Assembly: GCF_000429645.1 (NCBI RefSeq)
Contig: NZ_AUCG01000016.1
Location: forward strand, 310,001 to 374,000
Source: Niveispirillum irakense DSM 11586
Lineage (GTDB): Bacteria > Pseudomonadota > Alphaproteobacteria > Azospirillales > Azospirillaceae
DNA length: 64,000 nt
Direction of reading: 5' to 3'
Shown here: positions 23,724 through 32,367 of the stretch, piece by piece
Numbering within the stretch: position 1 is the first letter of the stretch
How the letters are laid out: each line of letters starts with the position of its first letter
Position numbers and translations under genes: made by a program
Notes under the pieces: generated by a model
Seen by the model: only the letters and a program-made list of their open reading frames with translations
The model's database searches: none
What the model was told of the DNA's origin: nothing

Positions 23724-26645
23724 ATGCCCACCGACATCACAGCCGCTGACACCGCCGCCGCCCTTCCGGTCGCCGATGGCAGTCCGCTTTATCTGGTGGA
23801 TGGGTCTGGCTTCATCTTCCGGGCCTATCACGCGCTGCCGCCGCTGAACCGGCCGGACGGCACGCCCGTCAATGCCGTGATGGGCTTCACCAACATGCTG
23901 ATGAAGCTGCTGGCGGAGTTGAAGGCCGATGCCGTGGCCATCATCTTCGACGCCAAGCGGCTGAATTTCCGCAATGAATTCTATCCCGACTATAAGGCCC
24001 ACCGCCCTGACCCGCCTGAAGATCTGAAGCCGCAATTCGCCCTGATCCGGGAAGCGGTGGATGCCTTCTGCCTGCCCTGCCTGGAGATGGAAGGGTATGA
24101 GGCGGACGACCTGATCGCGACATATGCCCGCCAGGCCCGCGCCCAGGGCCGGCCCGTCACCATCGTGTCATCGGACAAGGATCTGATGCAGTTGGTGTGC
24201 GATGGCGTGCGCCTGCTGGACCCGATGAAGAACCGGCTGATCGGCCCGGATGAGGTGTTCGAGAAATTCGGCGTCACACCCGACAAGGTGGTGGATGTGC
24301 AGGCGCTGGCCGGCGACAGCGTGGATAATGTGCCGGGCGTGCCCGGCATCGGCGTGAAAACCGCCGCACAATTGATCACCGAATATGGCTCCCTGGAACA
24401 GTTGCTGGACCGGGCGAGTGAGATCAAGCAGGCCGGTCGCCGGCAGAAGCTGATGGAGAATGCCGAACTGGCCCGCATCTCCAAGCGGCTGGTGCAGTTG
24501 GACGGCAATGTGCCGGTAACGACCCCGGTGGAGGACCTGAAGGTCCGCGAGCCGGATGCGGAAAAGCTGCTGACCTGGCTGGCGACCCAGGGCTTCCGCT
24601 CCATCATCGCCAAGGTGAAGGCGGAGATCGCCGCCGATGGCACCCTGGCCGATGGGGTGGTTGCCCGCGCCATCGCCGCCGGCGGATCAGACCAGAATCG
24701 CCGCGACCTGCGCGCAGCCTTGGATGGCCGTACCTATGCGCCATCCGCCCCGGCGGAAGTGCGCGCCGATGCCCATATTCCCCGCCCGGAAAAGGTGGAG
24801 CATGTGCTGGTGGTGGAGGAGAGCGACCTCGCCGCCTGGGTGGCGGAAGGGCTGGAAGCTGGCGTGGTCGCCGTGGATACGGAAACCGACGGGCTGACGC
24901 CCACCCGCTGCAATCTGGTGGGCATCTCGCTGGCCACCAGACCGGGCCGGGCCTGCTATATCCCCATTGCCCATATCGATCCTTCCACACCGAAGGGTGA
25001 CCAGGGCGGCCTGGATTTCGGCACCGCCCCGCCGCCGCCGAAACAGATTGCGTGCGACCGTGCCATGGACATTTTGCGTCCGTTGCTGGAACAGCCGGGC
25101 GTGCTGAAGGTCGGGCATAATATCAAGTTCGACCTTCAGATGTTCGCCAAGCATGGCGTCACCGTCGCCCCCATCGACGATACGATGCAGCTTTCCTATG
25201 TCATTGGCGGCGGCAAACATGGCCATGGCATGGATGAATTGGCCCAGCGCCATCTGGGCGTCACCTGTATTTCCTATGACGAGGTGACGGGCACCGGTAA
25301 GGCCCGCGTCACCTTCGACCGGGTGCCCCTGGACAAGGCCACGGCTTACGCAGCGGAAGATGCCGATATCACCCTGCGCCTGTGGCATGTGCTGAAACAT
25401 GACGTGCTGGCCGACCATATGGTGACCGTCTATGAGACGATCGAACGCCCCCTGATCCCCGTCGTGGCGCAGATGGAACGCGAAGGCGTGCTGATTGACC
25501 GGGGGGTGTTGCGGGAGCTTTCCAGCGATTTCGCCAAATGGATGGCGGCACTGGAGACCGAAATCCACGCGCTCGCCGGCCGCAGCTTCAATGTCGGCAG
25601 CCCCAAGCAGTTGGGCGAAATCCTGTTCGACGAGATGAAACTGTCCGGCGCCAAGAAAAGCGCCAAGACCGGCGCCTATTCCACTGACAGCTCGGTGCTG
25701 GAAGATCTGGCCGACCAGGGCGTGCCGATTGCCCAGAAGGTGCTGGACTGGCGCCAGTTCGCCAAGCTGAAATCCACCTATACCGACGCCCTGGCCGAGC
25801 AGATCGACGCCAAGACGGGCCGTGTCCATACCAGCTTCGCGCTCGCCGCCACCTCCACCGGCCGGCTGTCCTCCACCGAGCCGAACCTGCAGAACATCCC
25901 GATCCGCACGGAGGAGGGGCGCAAGATCCGCCGCGCCTTCGTCGCCGCCCCCGGCCATGTCATGCTGTCGGTGGATTACAGCCAGATCGAGTTGCGGCTT
26001 GTGGCGGAAATGGCCGGCATCCCGGCCCTGCAGCGGGCCTTCCGCGATGGGATCGACATTCACGCCATGACGGCGAGCCAGGTGTTCGGCGTGCCGCTGG
26101 ACCAGATGACGTCGGAAATCCGCCGCCGCGCCAAGGCGATCAATTTCGGCATCATCTACGGCATTTCCAGCTTCGGCCTGTCACGCCAGTTGGGCATCAC
26201 ACCGGGTGAGGCTGGCAGCTTCATCAAGGCCTATTTCGAGCGGTTCCCCGAATTGCAGGCCTATATGGACAAGACCAAGGCGGAAGCGCACGCCCAGGGT
26301 TATGTCACCACGATGCTGGGCCGCAAATGCTGGATTCCCGGCATTCAGGAGAAAGGCGCCCGGCGCTCCTATGCCGAGCGTCAGGCCATCAACGCCCCCA
26401 TCCAGGGCACCGCCGCCGACATCATCAAGCGCGCCATGATCCGCCTGCCACACGCGCTGAAAGGCGCCGGGCTGAAGGCGCGCATGCTGCTTCAGGTGCA
26501 TGACGAATTGCTGTTCGAAGTGCCGGAAGCGGAGATTGAGGCCACATCCACCCTGGTGAAACGGGTGATGGAAGGGGCGGCGGAGATTGGCATTCCGTTG
26601 GTGGCGGAAGCCGGTCACGGCCCCTCATGGGCAGAGGCGCATTAA
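23724..26645 (+). CDS. polA: DNA polymerase I
   Basis: Repair and Okazaki-maturation polymerase, 973 residues from the ATG at 23724. The N-terminal 5'-3' nuclease is about residues 20-300 (LYLVDGSGFIFRAYHALPPL, YEADDLIATYA, SSDKDLMQLV, GVPGIGVKTAAQLI). The 3'-5' exonuclease is about 370-570 with an intact D-x-E (VVAVDTETDGL) and later Asp motifs, so proofreading should be active. The Klenow polymerase follows, with TSTGRLSSTEPNLQNIP, SVDYSQIELR (motif A), RRRAKAINFGIIYG (O-helix) and LLQVHDELLFE (motif C). The ORF is open back to 23676, but the ATG at 23724 gives the usual short leader. A repeat cluster lies directly upstream. Confidence 0.97.
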   Translation: MPTDITAADTAAALPVADGSPLYLVDGSGFIFRAYHALPPLNRPDGTPVNAVMGFTNMLMKLLAELKADAVAIIFDAKRLNFRNEFYPDYKAHRPDPPEDLKPQFALIREAVDAFCLPCLEMEGYEADDLIATYARQARAQGRPVTIVSSDKDLMQLVCDGVRLLDPMKNRLIGPDEVFEKFGVTPDKVVDVQALAGDSVDNVPGVPGIGVKTAAQLITEYGSLEQLLDRASEIKQAGRRQKLMENAELARISKRLVQLDGNVPVTTPVEDLKVREPDAEKLLTWLATQGFRSIIAKVKAEIAADGTLADGVVARAIAAGGSDQNRRDLRAALDGRTYAPSAPAEVRADAHIPRPEKVEHVLVVEESDLAAWVAEGLEAGVVAVDTETDGLTPTRCNLVGISLATRPGRACYIPIAHIDPSTPKGDQGGLDFGTAPPPPKQIACDRAMDILRPLLEQPGVLKVGHNIKFDLQMFAKHGVTVAPIDDTMQLSYVIGGGKHGHGMDELAQRHLGVTCISYDEVTGTGKARVTFDRVPLDKATAYAAEDADITLRLWHVLKHDVLADHMVTVYETIERPLIPVVAQMEREGVLIDRGVLRELSSDFAKWMAALETEIHALAGRSFNVGSPKQLGEILFDEMKLSGAKKSAKTGAYSTDSSVLEDLADQGVPIAQKVLDWRQFAKLKSTYTDALAEQIDAKTGRVHTSFALAATSTGRLSSTEPNLQNIPIRTEEGRKIRRAFVAAPGHVMLSVDYSQIELRLVAEMAGIPALQRAFRDGIDIHAMTASQVFGVPLDQMTSEIRRRAKAINFGIIYGISSFGLSRQLGITPGEAGSFIKAYFERFPELQAYMDKTKAEAHAQGYVTTMLGRKCWIPGIQEKGARRSYAERQAINAPIQGTAADIIKRAMIRLPHALKGAGLKARMLLQVHDELLFEVPEAEIEATSTLVKRVMEGAAEIGIPLVAEAGHGPSWAEAH

Positions 26646-26725
26646 GGGCGGAAAGGCTGCGCGACGATCCCGAAAGCCAGGCGCGTTTCACTGGAAACCC
26701 ACCTGGCTCTCGACCCTTGTTCAGC

Positions 26726-26774
26726 GAGCGGATTCACGCGCCAAAGCGATTCCGCTTTTGTGCGATCCGCTCTA
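26726..26774 (-). repeat. TAGAG-type palindrome at the 3' end of the RES toxin gene
   Basis: On the minus strand it starts TAGAGCGGAT and ends ATCCGCTC (outer arms 26765-26772 with 26726-26733), with an inner near-palindrome around AAAGCGATTCCGCTTT. The architecture resembles the AGAGC...GCTCT intergenic palindromes common in alphaproteobacteria (recalled from general knowledge). Its first three bases TAG (26772-26774) are the stop codon of the RES gene. It separates polA and the toxin gene, which converge here. Confidence 0.75.
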
Positions 26775-27296
26775 CCGCCAGGACGCATCGTCGCGCGGCA
26801 GCCGGCCCGCATCATCCACCACCTGCACCTGATGCGGCGGAACGGGCGACCAGCGCCAGAAAATCGCGTTCACATCGCCCGGCTGCGCACCCGCCGCGAA
26901 ACTGGGTGCCAGAATGCCGGCACAGCCTTCGCCAATCAGCCGCCTTGCCAGTGCCCAGCTTGGTGGTTCCTGCCCCCGGTCAGCCACATCCTCCCAGGCG
27001 CAGGCCAGATCGGCCCCGGTAACCCCCAAGGCCGCTAGAATCGCGGCATCGGTCAGATCGACCATATCCGCACAATCCACCTGATAGGCCATCAGTGTCA
27101 TGGGCTGGGCCTTGAAGGGAAAACCCTGCTGCGCCTCCGTCCACGCCCCCTGCAGGCGCAGGGCCGTATAAAGGGCGGGCGTGCCCAAGGGGTTGAAGCG
27201 CCCGCCGAACCGCGCCGCGCCCTCCCCACTATCCGGCGCGAAGGCCCAGCGCGGATGATGGGCGCGGTAAACCACGCCTGCCCAATGCTGCTTCAC
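26772..27296 (-). CDS. RES-domain toxin (NAD+ phosphorylase family)
   Basis: Toxin of a RES/Xre type II toxin-antitoxin system, 174 residues. Characterised RES toxins break down NAD+ and stop growth. The fold's key residues are visible: Arg in YRAHHPRWAF, GEGAARFGGRFNPLGTPALY with Arg/Tyr, Glu in AWTEAQQGF, and a late Ser in APSFAAGAQPGDVNAIFWRW. The start is GTG (27294-27296) and overlaps the antitoxin stop as GTGA, so synthesis is coupled to the antitoxin. Its stop TAG lies in a palindromic repeat. Length is typical, with no sign of decay. Confidence 0.88.
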   Translation of the reverse strand: MKQHWAGVVYRAHHPRWAFAPDSGEGAARFGGRFNPLGTPALYTALRLQGAWTEAQQGFPFKAQPMTLMAYQVDCADMVDLTDAAILAALGVTGADLACAWEDVADRGQEPPSWALARRLIGEGCAGILAPSFAAGAQPGDVNAIFWRWSPVPPHQVQVVDDAGRLPRDDASWR

Positions 27297-27658
27297 GCGA
27301 AGCCGCCCAGCGCCAGCCGGGACAGATAGCGCTTCACGGCTTCCGCCCGCCCCTCCCGCACCAGATCTTCCGCGGTCTGATCCCCGAAGGAGGGCAGCGG
27401 CTGCGAGCGATACCAGGCGAAAGCCTGCTGCACCGACCCTGCCCAGGGTTGCGCCCGGTTGATGATCTCCACCAGATCGCGCAGGCGGGCCTGCGTGTTG
27501 CGGCTGTGCAGGCGTGCGGTCTTGGAGACGGCATCACGCGACAGGCCCGCCGCCTGCGCCAGTTCTGCCTTGGTCAGATGCAGATGATCAGCCAACCGAT
27601 CCGTGGCGACCACACCATCCGGCAAGATCATGTCACCCAGGATAGATGCGACAGCCAT
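27293..27658 (-). CDS. Xre/MbcA/ParS-type antitoxin of the RES module
   Basis: 121-residue partner of the RES toxin. The N-terminal half carries a helix-turn-helix (LADHLHLTKAELAQAAGLSRDAVSKTARLHSRNTQARLRDLVEIINRAQPW, about residues 22-72). The C-terminal part (AFAWYRSQPLPSFGDQTAEDLVREGRAEAVKRYLSRLALGGFA) is the MbcA/ParS-type toxin-binding domain that blocks the NAD+ site in homologues. ATG 27656-27658 follows AGGGG at about 8 nt. The frame continues open far upstream, but only as a shadow of the rnr gene. Antitoxin first, toxin second, is the usual order; autorepression is expected. Confidence 0.87.
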   Translation of the reverse strand: MAVASILGDMILPDGVVATDRLADHLHLTKAELAQAAGLSRDAVSKTARLHSRNTQARLRDLVEIINRAQPWAGSVQQAFAWYRSQPLPSFGDQTAEDLVREGRAEAVKRYLSRLALGGFA

Positions 27659-27841
27659 TGGCAATGCCCCTGAATTTGACCCACTTCCTGGACATATGAT
27701 GGGGCATCTCATGCTTTGGCACAAGCCCACGCCTTGTCCAGCGAAAGCCATATGCGGGAAAGGCGGGGCCGGGCGGGTGGAATTGTGGCATGGTGCGCGC
27801 CACATGAACCCTTTATCTCCCCTGTCTGGATTTGCGCGCCC

Positions 27842-30124
27842 GTGAAGAACCCGAAGAAAGAAGCCCCCTTCCCCACCAAGGAACAGGTCCTGGAATTTAT
27901 CCGGGAAAGCCCGGTGCCGGTGGGCAAGCGGGAAATTGCGCGGGCCTTCCACATTACGGGCGATAACCGCGTCCTGTTGAAAGACGTGCTGCGCGACCTG
28001 GAAGGCGATGGCGCCATTGAAAAGGGCGGTCGCCGCCGTCTGGCCCCGCCGGCCAGCCTGCCGCCCGTGGGCGTGCTGATCATCAGCGATATTGATGCCG
28101 ATGGCGAAGTGATCGCCCGCCCGATGAACTGGGCCGACCCGGAGAATGATCCGCCGCGTATCGTTATGCTGCCGGAACGACGGGGTCAGGCGGGCTTTGC
28201 CATCGGCGACCGAGTGCTGGCGCGGCTGAACCGGCTGCGCGACGATTATTACGAAGGCAAAACGATCCGTAAGTTGGATGGAAACCAGCAGGCGCAGATG
28301 GTGGGCGTCTATGAGCTGGGACGTGAGGGTGGGCGGCTGCGCCCCGCCGACCGCCGCGCCAAGGCTGAATTCGTCATCCTGCCGCAGAATGCCGGCGACG
28401 CGAAGCCCGGCGATCTGGTGGTGGCCGAAGTGCTGCCCTCTTCCCGCCTGGGCCTGAAACAGGCCCGCGTGGTGGAGGTGTTGGGCGGCATTGATGAACC
28501 CCGCGCCATCAGCCTGATCGCCATCCACCAGCACGGCATCCCCACCATTTTCCCCAGCGCTGCCCTGGAAGAGGCGGCAGCGGCGGAGGAACCGACGCTG
28601 GCCGGTCGCACCGACCTGCGCGATTACCCGCTGGTGACGATCGACGGCGCCGATGCCCGCGATTTCGACGATGCGGTCTTTGCCGAACCGGACACGGACC
28701 CGAACAACAAAGGCGGCTTCCATCTGCTGGTGGCGATTGCCGATGTCAGCTTCTATGTCCGCCCCGGCAGCGCGCTGGACCGGTCGGCCTATGAGCGGGG
28801 GAATAGCTGCTACTTCCCCGACCGGGTGGTGCCGATGCTGCCCGAGGCGCTGTCGAACGAGCTGTGCAGCCTGAAGCCGAACGTCAACCGCGCTTGCCTG
28901 GCCGTGCATATCTGGATCGACGCATCGGGCCAGATCAAGCGGCACAAATTCGTGCGCGGGCTGATGCGGTCCGCCGCGCGGCTGGTCTATGAGCAGGTAC
29001 AGGCGGCCCAGGATGGGCAGCCGGACGAGGTGACCGGCCCGCTGCTGGACCCGGTGATCCGCCCGCTTTACCAGGCCTATGAAGTGCTGGCGCATGCGCG
29101 GTCGCGCCGGGGCACGCTGGAACTGGATCTGCCGGAACGCAAGGTGGCGATCGGGGAGGATGGCAAGGTGGCCAGCATCGGCGTGCGCGCCCGGTTGGAC
29201 AGCCACCGGCTGGTCGAAGAATTCATGATCGCCGCCAATGTGGCCGCCGCCGAAGCCCTGGAAGCGAAATCCAGCCCCTGCATGTACCGCGCCCATGCCG
29301 AACCCGCCCTGGACAAGCTGGAACCGCTGCGCGAGTTCCTGAAAAGCATGGGCTATAATCTGGCCAAGGGTCAGGTGCTGCGCCCCGCCGCCTTCACCAA
29401 CATATTGGAGAAGGCCAAAGGCACGCCGGAATCGGAACTGATCTCCACCGTCATCCTGCGGTCCCAGGCCCAGGCGGTCTATCAGCCGGATAATATCGGC
29501 CATTTCGGGCTGGCGCTGACCCGCTACGCCCATTTCACCAGCCCCATCCGCCGCTATGCCGATCTGCTGGTCCATCGCGCCCTGGTGCGCGCCTATGGGC
29601 TGGGTGATGGCGGCCTGACGGATGAGGAGATGGGCCGGTTCGACAAGATGGGTGAGCAGATTTCCGGTACCGAGCGCCGCGCCGCTGAGGCGGAACGTGA
29701 CGCGCTGGACCGTTATGTCGCTGCATATCTGTCCGACCGGGTGGGCGCGCTTTTCAGCGGCAAGACCAGCGGGGTCACCCATTTTGGCCTGTTCGTCACG
29801 CTGGACGAGACGGGGGCGGAGGGCATTATCCCCATCTCCACCCTGCCCGATGATTTCTATGACCATGACGAAATCCACCATGCCCTGATCGGGCGCCGTC
29901 ACCGCCGGGTCTTCACCCTGGGCGACCGGGTGAAGGTGCGGTTGATTGAGGCTGACGCCATCACCGGTTCCATGGTCTTCCGCCTGCTGCACGATGATGG
30001 GTCGGAAATGCCGGCCGGCCGGGGCAGCGGCGCCGGGGCCAGCCATCGCGGCAAGGGCAAGCGGGGCGAAGAAGCGCCGCCCACCAGCATCGACGCTCCC
30101 CGGCCCGCCCGTCGCCGGCGGTGA
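27842..30124 (+). CDS. rnr: Ribonuclease R
   Basis: 3'-5' exoribonuclease that degrades structured RNA, about 760 residues. Order: N-terminal winged helix (about 10-65, PTKEQVLEFIRESPVPVGKREIARAF), cold-shock/OB regions, RNB catalytic domain starting RTDLRDYPLVTIDGADARDFDDAVFAE with the metal-binding aspartates, then GLALTRYAHFTSPIRRYADLLVHRAL, and a C-terminal S1 domain (GKTSGVTHFGLFVTLDETGAEGIIP). The tail is basic and glycine-rich. The start was taken as GTG 27842, because the frame before it is not homologous-looking and overlaps the antitoxin promoter area; no nearby ATG fits. Confidence 0.93.
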   Translation: MKNPKKEAPFPTKEQVLEFIRESPVPVGKREIARAFHITGDNRVLLKDVLRDLEGDGAIEKGGRRRLAPPASLPPVGVLIISDIDADGEVIARPMNWADPENDPPRIVMLPERRGQAGFAIGDRVLARLNRLRDDYYEGKTIRKLDGNQQAQMVGVYELGREGGRLRPADRRAKAEFVILPQNAGDAKPGDLVVAEVLPSSRLGLKQARVVEVLGGIDEPRAISLIAIHQHGIPTIFPSAALEEAAAAEEPTLAGRTDLRDYPLVTIDGADARDFDDAVFAEPDTDPNNKGGFHLLVAIADVSFYVRPGSALDRSAYERGNSCYFPDRVVPMLPEALSNELCSLKPNVNRACLAVHIWIDASGQIKRHKFVRGLMRSAARLVYEQVQAAQDGQPDEVTGPLLDPVIRPLYQAYEVLAHARSRRGTLELDLPERKVAIGEDGKVASIGVRARLDSHRLVEEFMIAANVAAAEALEAKSSPCMYRAHAEPALDKLEPLREFLKSMGYNLAKGQVLRPAAFTNILEKAKGTPESELISTVILRSQAQAVYQPDNIGHFGLALTRYAHFTSPIRRYADLLVHRALVRAYGLGDGGLTDEEMGRFDKMGEQISGTERRAAEAERDALDRYVAAYLSDRVGALFSGKTSGVTHFGLFVTLDETGAEGIIPISTLPDDFYDHDEIHHALIGRRHRRVFTLGDRVKVRLIEADAITGSMVFRLLHDDGSEMPAGRGSGAGASHRGKGKRGEEAPPTSIDAPRPARRRR

Positions 30125-30263
30125 TGGAAACCCCCGTGACAACAGTAAATTGTGACCTTTTGCGACCATGCACGGCTTTACGACACCGGCGCGCTGGGGC
30201 AGAGTTAACCCTATGAGGTGCGGCAGATCATAAGCGGCACCCGCCCATGGGGGAAATGTTCGC

Positions 30264-31826
30264 ATGGTGAAACGGCTGGCGCCTGTCCTGCTTCTGTTCA
30301 GCCTTATCGGGGGGTGCGCCGCCAATCATGCCGGCCCGTCGGCCACGTCCAAATCCGCCAGCGTCACGGCAGAACAGCTTTTCACCGTCGCCCTGCGCCC
30401 CATCGCCGATAATTGGCTGAAGCCGGTTGCCCTCCAGCAACTGGTGGGGGACGGGCTGCGCCGGGTGGCGGCCGCCGACAAGGCATTGTGGCTGGTGGAG
30501 GATACGGACCATTTCGTGCTGGTGCGCGATGGCAAGGAGCAGGCGCGCCTGCCCATGCCCACCGATGCCATGCCGGAGCGGTGGGCCAGCCTGACCGCAG
30601 ACATGCTGCGGGCCATGATCGCCGCCTCCCCCACCCTGGCACGCAAGGACAAGGAAGCCGTCTATCGCGACATGTTCGATGGAATGATGGCCGATCTGGA
30701 CCCCTATTCCCGCTATGCCGAACCCAACCGTGCCCAGCAGGAACGCTCGCAACGGGAAGGCTATGACGGGATCGGCATCACGATCCGGGAAGTGAACGGC
30801 TTTTACGAGGTGGCCGATCTGGTGGCCGATGGGCCGGCAGCGGAAGCCGGCGTGCGCCAGGGAGAACGTATCCTGGCCGTATCCGGCACGCGCACCATCG
30901 GCATCCCTTACGAGACGCTGGCCAGCCTGATTCAGGGGCCCGACGGCACCAGCGTGGAAATGAAGCTGGGCACCGATGAACAGCGGGCGCGGACCCTGAC
31001 GGTCAAGCGCCGCCATCTGGTGCCCAATACGGTGAAGGCCAGCCTGGAAAACGGCATCGCCGTCCTGCGGATCGAACGGTTCAACAATGGCACCCAGGAT
31101 TATGTCCGCGCCGCGCTGACCAAGGCCCAGGCATCGCCCGGCGGGCTGAAGGGTGTGGTCATGGATCTGCGCGGCAATCCCGGCGGCGTGATGGTTCAGG
31201 CCGTGGGCGTGGTCAACCTGTTCGTGAACCAGGGCCGCATCATCACCACGCGCGGCCGCCACCCCAATTCCGTGCAATGGTTCGAGGCGCAGCGCTCGGT
31301 CGCCGCCTTCCCCGATGTGCCGCTGGTCGTGCTGATTGACGGGCATACCGCGTCATCGGCGGAGATTGTCGCCGCTTCCCTCCAGGATGCCGGGCGCGCC
31401 ATGCTGATCGGCACGTCCAGCTTCGGCAAGGGCAGTGTCCAGCTTGTCAGCCAATTGCCCAATGGCGGGGAGCTGTTCATCACCTGGTCGCGAATCTATG
31501 CCCCCAGCGGCTATAGTTTCGACCTTCAGGGCGTGCAGCCCAATCTTTGCATCGCCCGGCCGGGTGTGACGCGCGAGTCGTTGCTGGCCGCGGCGGCACG
31601 ACCGGACCAGGGCGCACAAACCACACTGGTCCGCCAGCGGATGGCAGCATCGGATGATGCCCAGGCCCTGGCCGCCTTGCGTGAGGCCTGTCCGGCCAGC
31701 CTTCCAGCCGATGGCGGGATGGTCACGGCGGAAACCGGCCTGTCGCTGGCCCGGTCGCTTTTGGCCGATACCGGGCTTTACCGGCAAGCCTTGGCATCCC
31801 GTCACATCAACGTTGCGGAACGATAG
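30264..31826 (+). CDS. S41 family C-terminal processing protease, lipoprotein
   Basis: Periplasmic serine protease of the CtpA/Prc group, 520 residues. The N-terminus is a lipoprotein signal with lipobox LIGGC (Cys about residue 19). A PDZ domain covers about 170-240 (DGIGITIREVNGFYEVADLVADGPAAEAGVRQGERILAVSG). The peptidase S41 core follows: MDLRGNPGGVMVQAVGVVNLF, the nucleophile Ser in DGHTASSAEIVAASLQ and the catalytic Lys in GTSSFGKGSVQ. The sorting residue after the lipobox Cys is Ala, so outer-membrane placement is expected. Substrate unknown. Same strand as rpmG, which has its own promoter. Confidence 0.88.
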   Translation: MVKRLAPVLLLFSLIGGCAANHAGPSATSKSASVTAEQLFTVALRPIADNWLKPVALQQLVGDGLRRVAAADKALWLVEDTDHFVLVRDGKEQARLPMPTDAMPERWASLTADMLRAMIAASPTLARKDKEAVYRDMFDGMMADLDPYSRYAEPNRAQQERSQREGYDGIGITIREVNGFYEVADLVADGPAAEAGVRQGERILAVSGTRTIGIPYETLASLIQGPDGTSVEMKLGTDEQRARTLTVKRRHLVPNTVKASLENGIAVLRIERFNNGTQDYVRAALTKAQASPGGLKGVVMDLRGNPGGVMVQAVGVVNLFVNQGRIITTRGRHPNSVQWFEAQRSVAAFPDVPLVVLIDGHTASSAEIVAASLQDAGRAMLIGTSSFGKGSVQLVSQLPNGGELFITWSRIYAPSGYSFDLQGVQPNLCIARPGVTRESLLAAAARPDQGAQTTLVRQRMAASDDAQALAALREACPASLPADGGMVTAETGLSLARSLLADTGLYRQALASRHINVAER

Positions 31827-31837
31827 GGTCTTTACCC

Positions 31838-31865
31838 TTGACAGATGGGGGCGGATCAGTAGATT
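31838..31865 (+). promoter_or_regulatory. Promoter for rpmG
   Basis: Perfect -35 TTGACA (31838-31843), 16-bp spacer, then TAGATT (31860-31865). It starts about 10 bp after the protease gene stop and about 130 bp before the rpmG ATG, leaving a leader of roughly 95 nt. One of the best sigma-70-like matches in the window. Confidence 0.72.
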
Positions 31866-31968
31866 CCGCCGCTGTACCGTGTCGGGATAGCTCGTCGCGG
31901 AGAGGATTGTTTTGGATCGGCCGCGCGTCCTTGCGGTGGCCGCAAGTCAGACGCAGGTAGGATTTATC

Positions 31969-32136
31969 ATGGCTAAGCAGAACACTGTGCTGATCAAGTT
32001 GGTGAGCACCGCCGACACGGGCTACTTCTATGTGAAGAAGAAGAACCCGCGGAAGACCACCGAGAAGCTGGAATTCAACAAGTATGATCCGGTGGCCCGC
32101 AAGCACGTTGCCTTCAAGGAATCCAAGATGAAGTAA
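31969..32136 (+). CDS. rpmG: 50S ribosomal protein L33
   Basis: 55-residue basic protein of the large ribosomal subunit, E-site region. The sequence [40 protein letters not shown] is typical for L33. It has no zinc-ribbon CxxC pairs, so it is the Cys-free (C-minus) form. ATG at 31969 has AGGTAGGA upstream. Flanked by a strong promoter and a strong terminator, it is a single-gene unit. Confidence 0.97.
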   Translation: MAKQNTVLIKLVSTADTGYFYVKKKNPRKTTEKLEFNKYDPVARKHVAFKESKMK

Positions 32137-32173
32137 TCTTCCCCTATGGGAAGATGCCATCTGGCTCCGACAG

Positions 32174-32205
32174 AACCCCGCCCTCACCGGCGGGGTTTTT
32201 GTTTT
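32174..32205 (+). terminator. Intrinsic terminator after rpmG
   Basis: Perfect 9-bp stem AACCCCGCC (32174-32182) with GGCGGGGTT (32189-32197), 6-nt loop, followed by TTTTTGTTTT. It lies about 40 bp after the rpmG stop. Confidence 0.9.
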
Positions 32206-32296
32206 GGCGCTTCGGCTAGGGGGGCGGCGCTGAAGGCCCTCAGCAGGCGGGCGCGCCACCCCTCTTTGACAAAGCCATCTGCTTGGTGAAATTAAT

Positions 32297-32315
32297 ATTG
32301 ATTCTCAAAATCAAT
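32297..32315. promoter_or_regulatory. Fur-box-like operator upstream of the TonB receptor
   Basis: 19-bp near-palindrome ATTGATTCTCAAAATCAAT, very close to Fur-family operators (alternating AT-rich half sites around a TCTCA core). It overlaps a possible -10 (CAAAAT, 32306-32311) placed 17 bp after TTGGTG (32283-32288). That arrangement predicts iron-dependent repression of the receptor-DUF6607 unit. Whether Fur or Irr binds cannot be told from sequence. Confidence 0.7.
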
Positions 32316-32367
32316 CGCATTATCAAATTGCGAGTAGTTCGCAACTGATGATGAAGGCGCCCGACAA

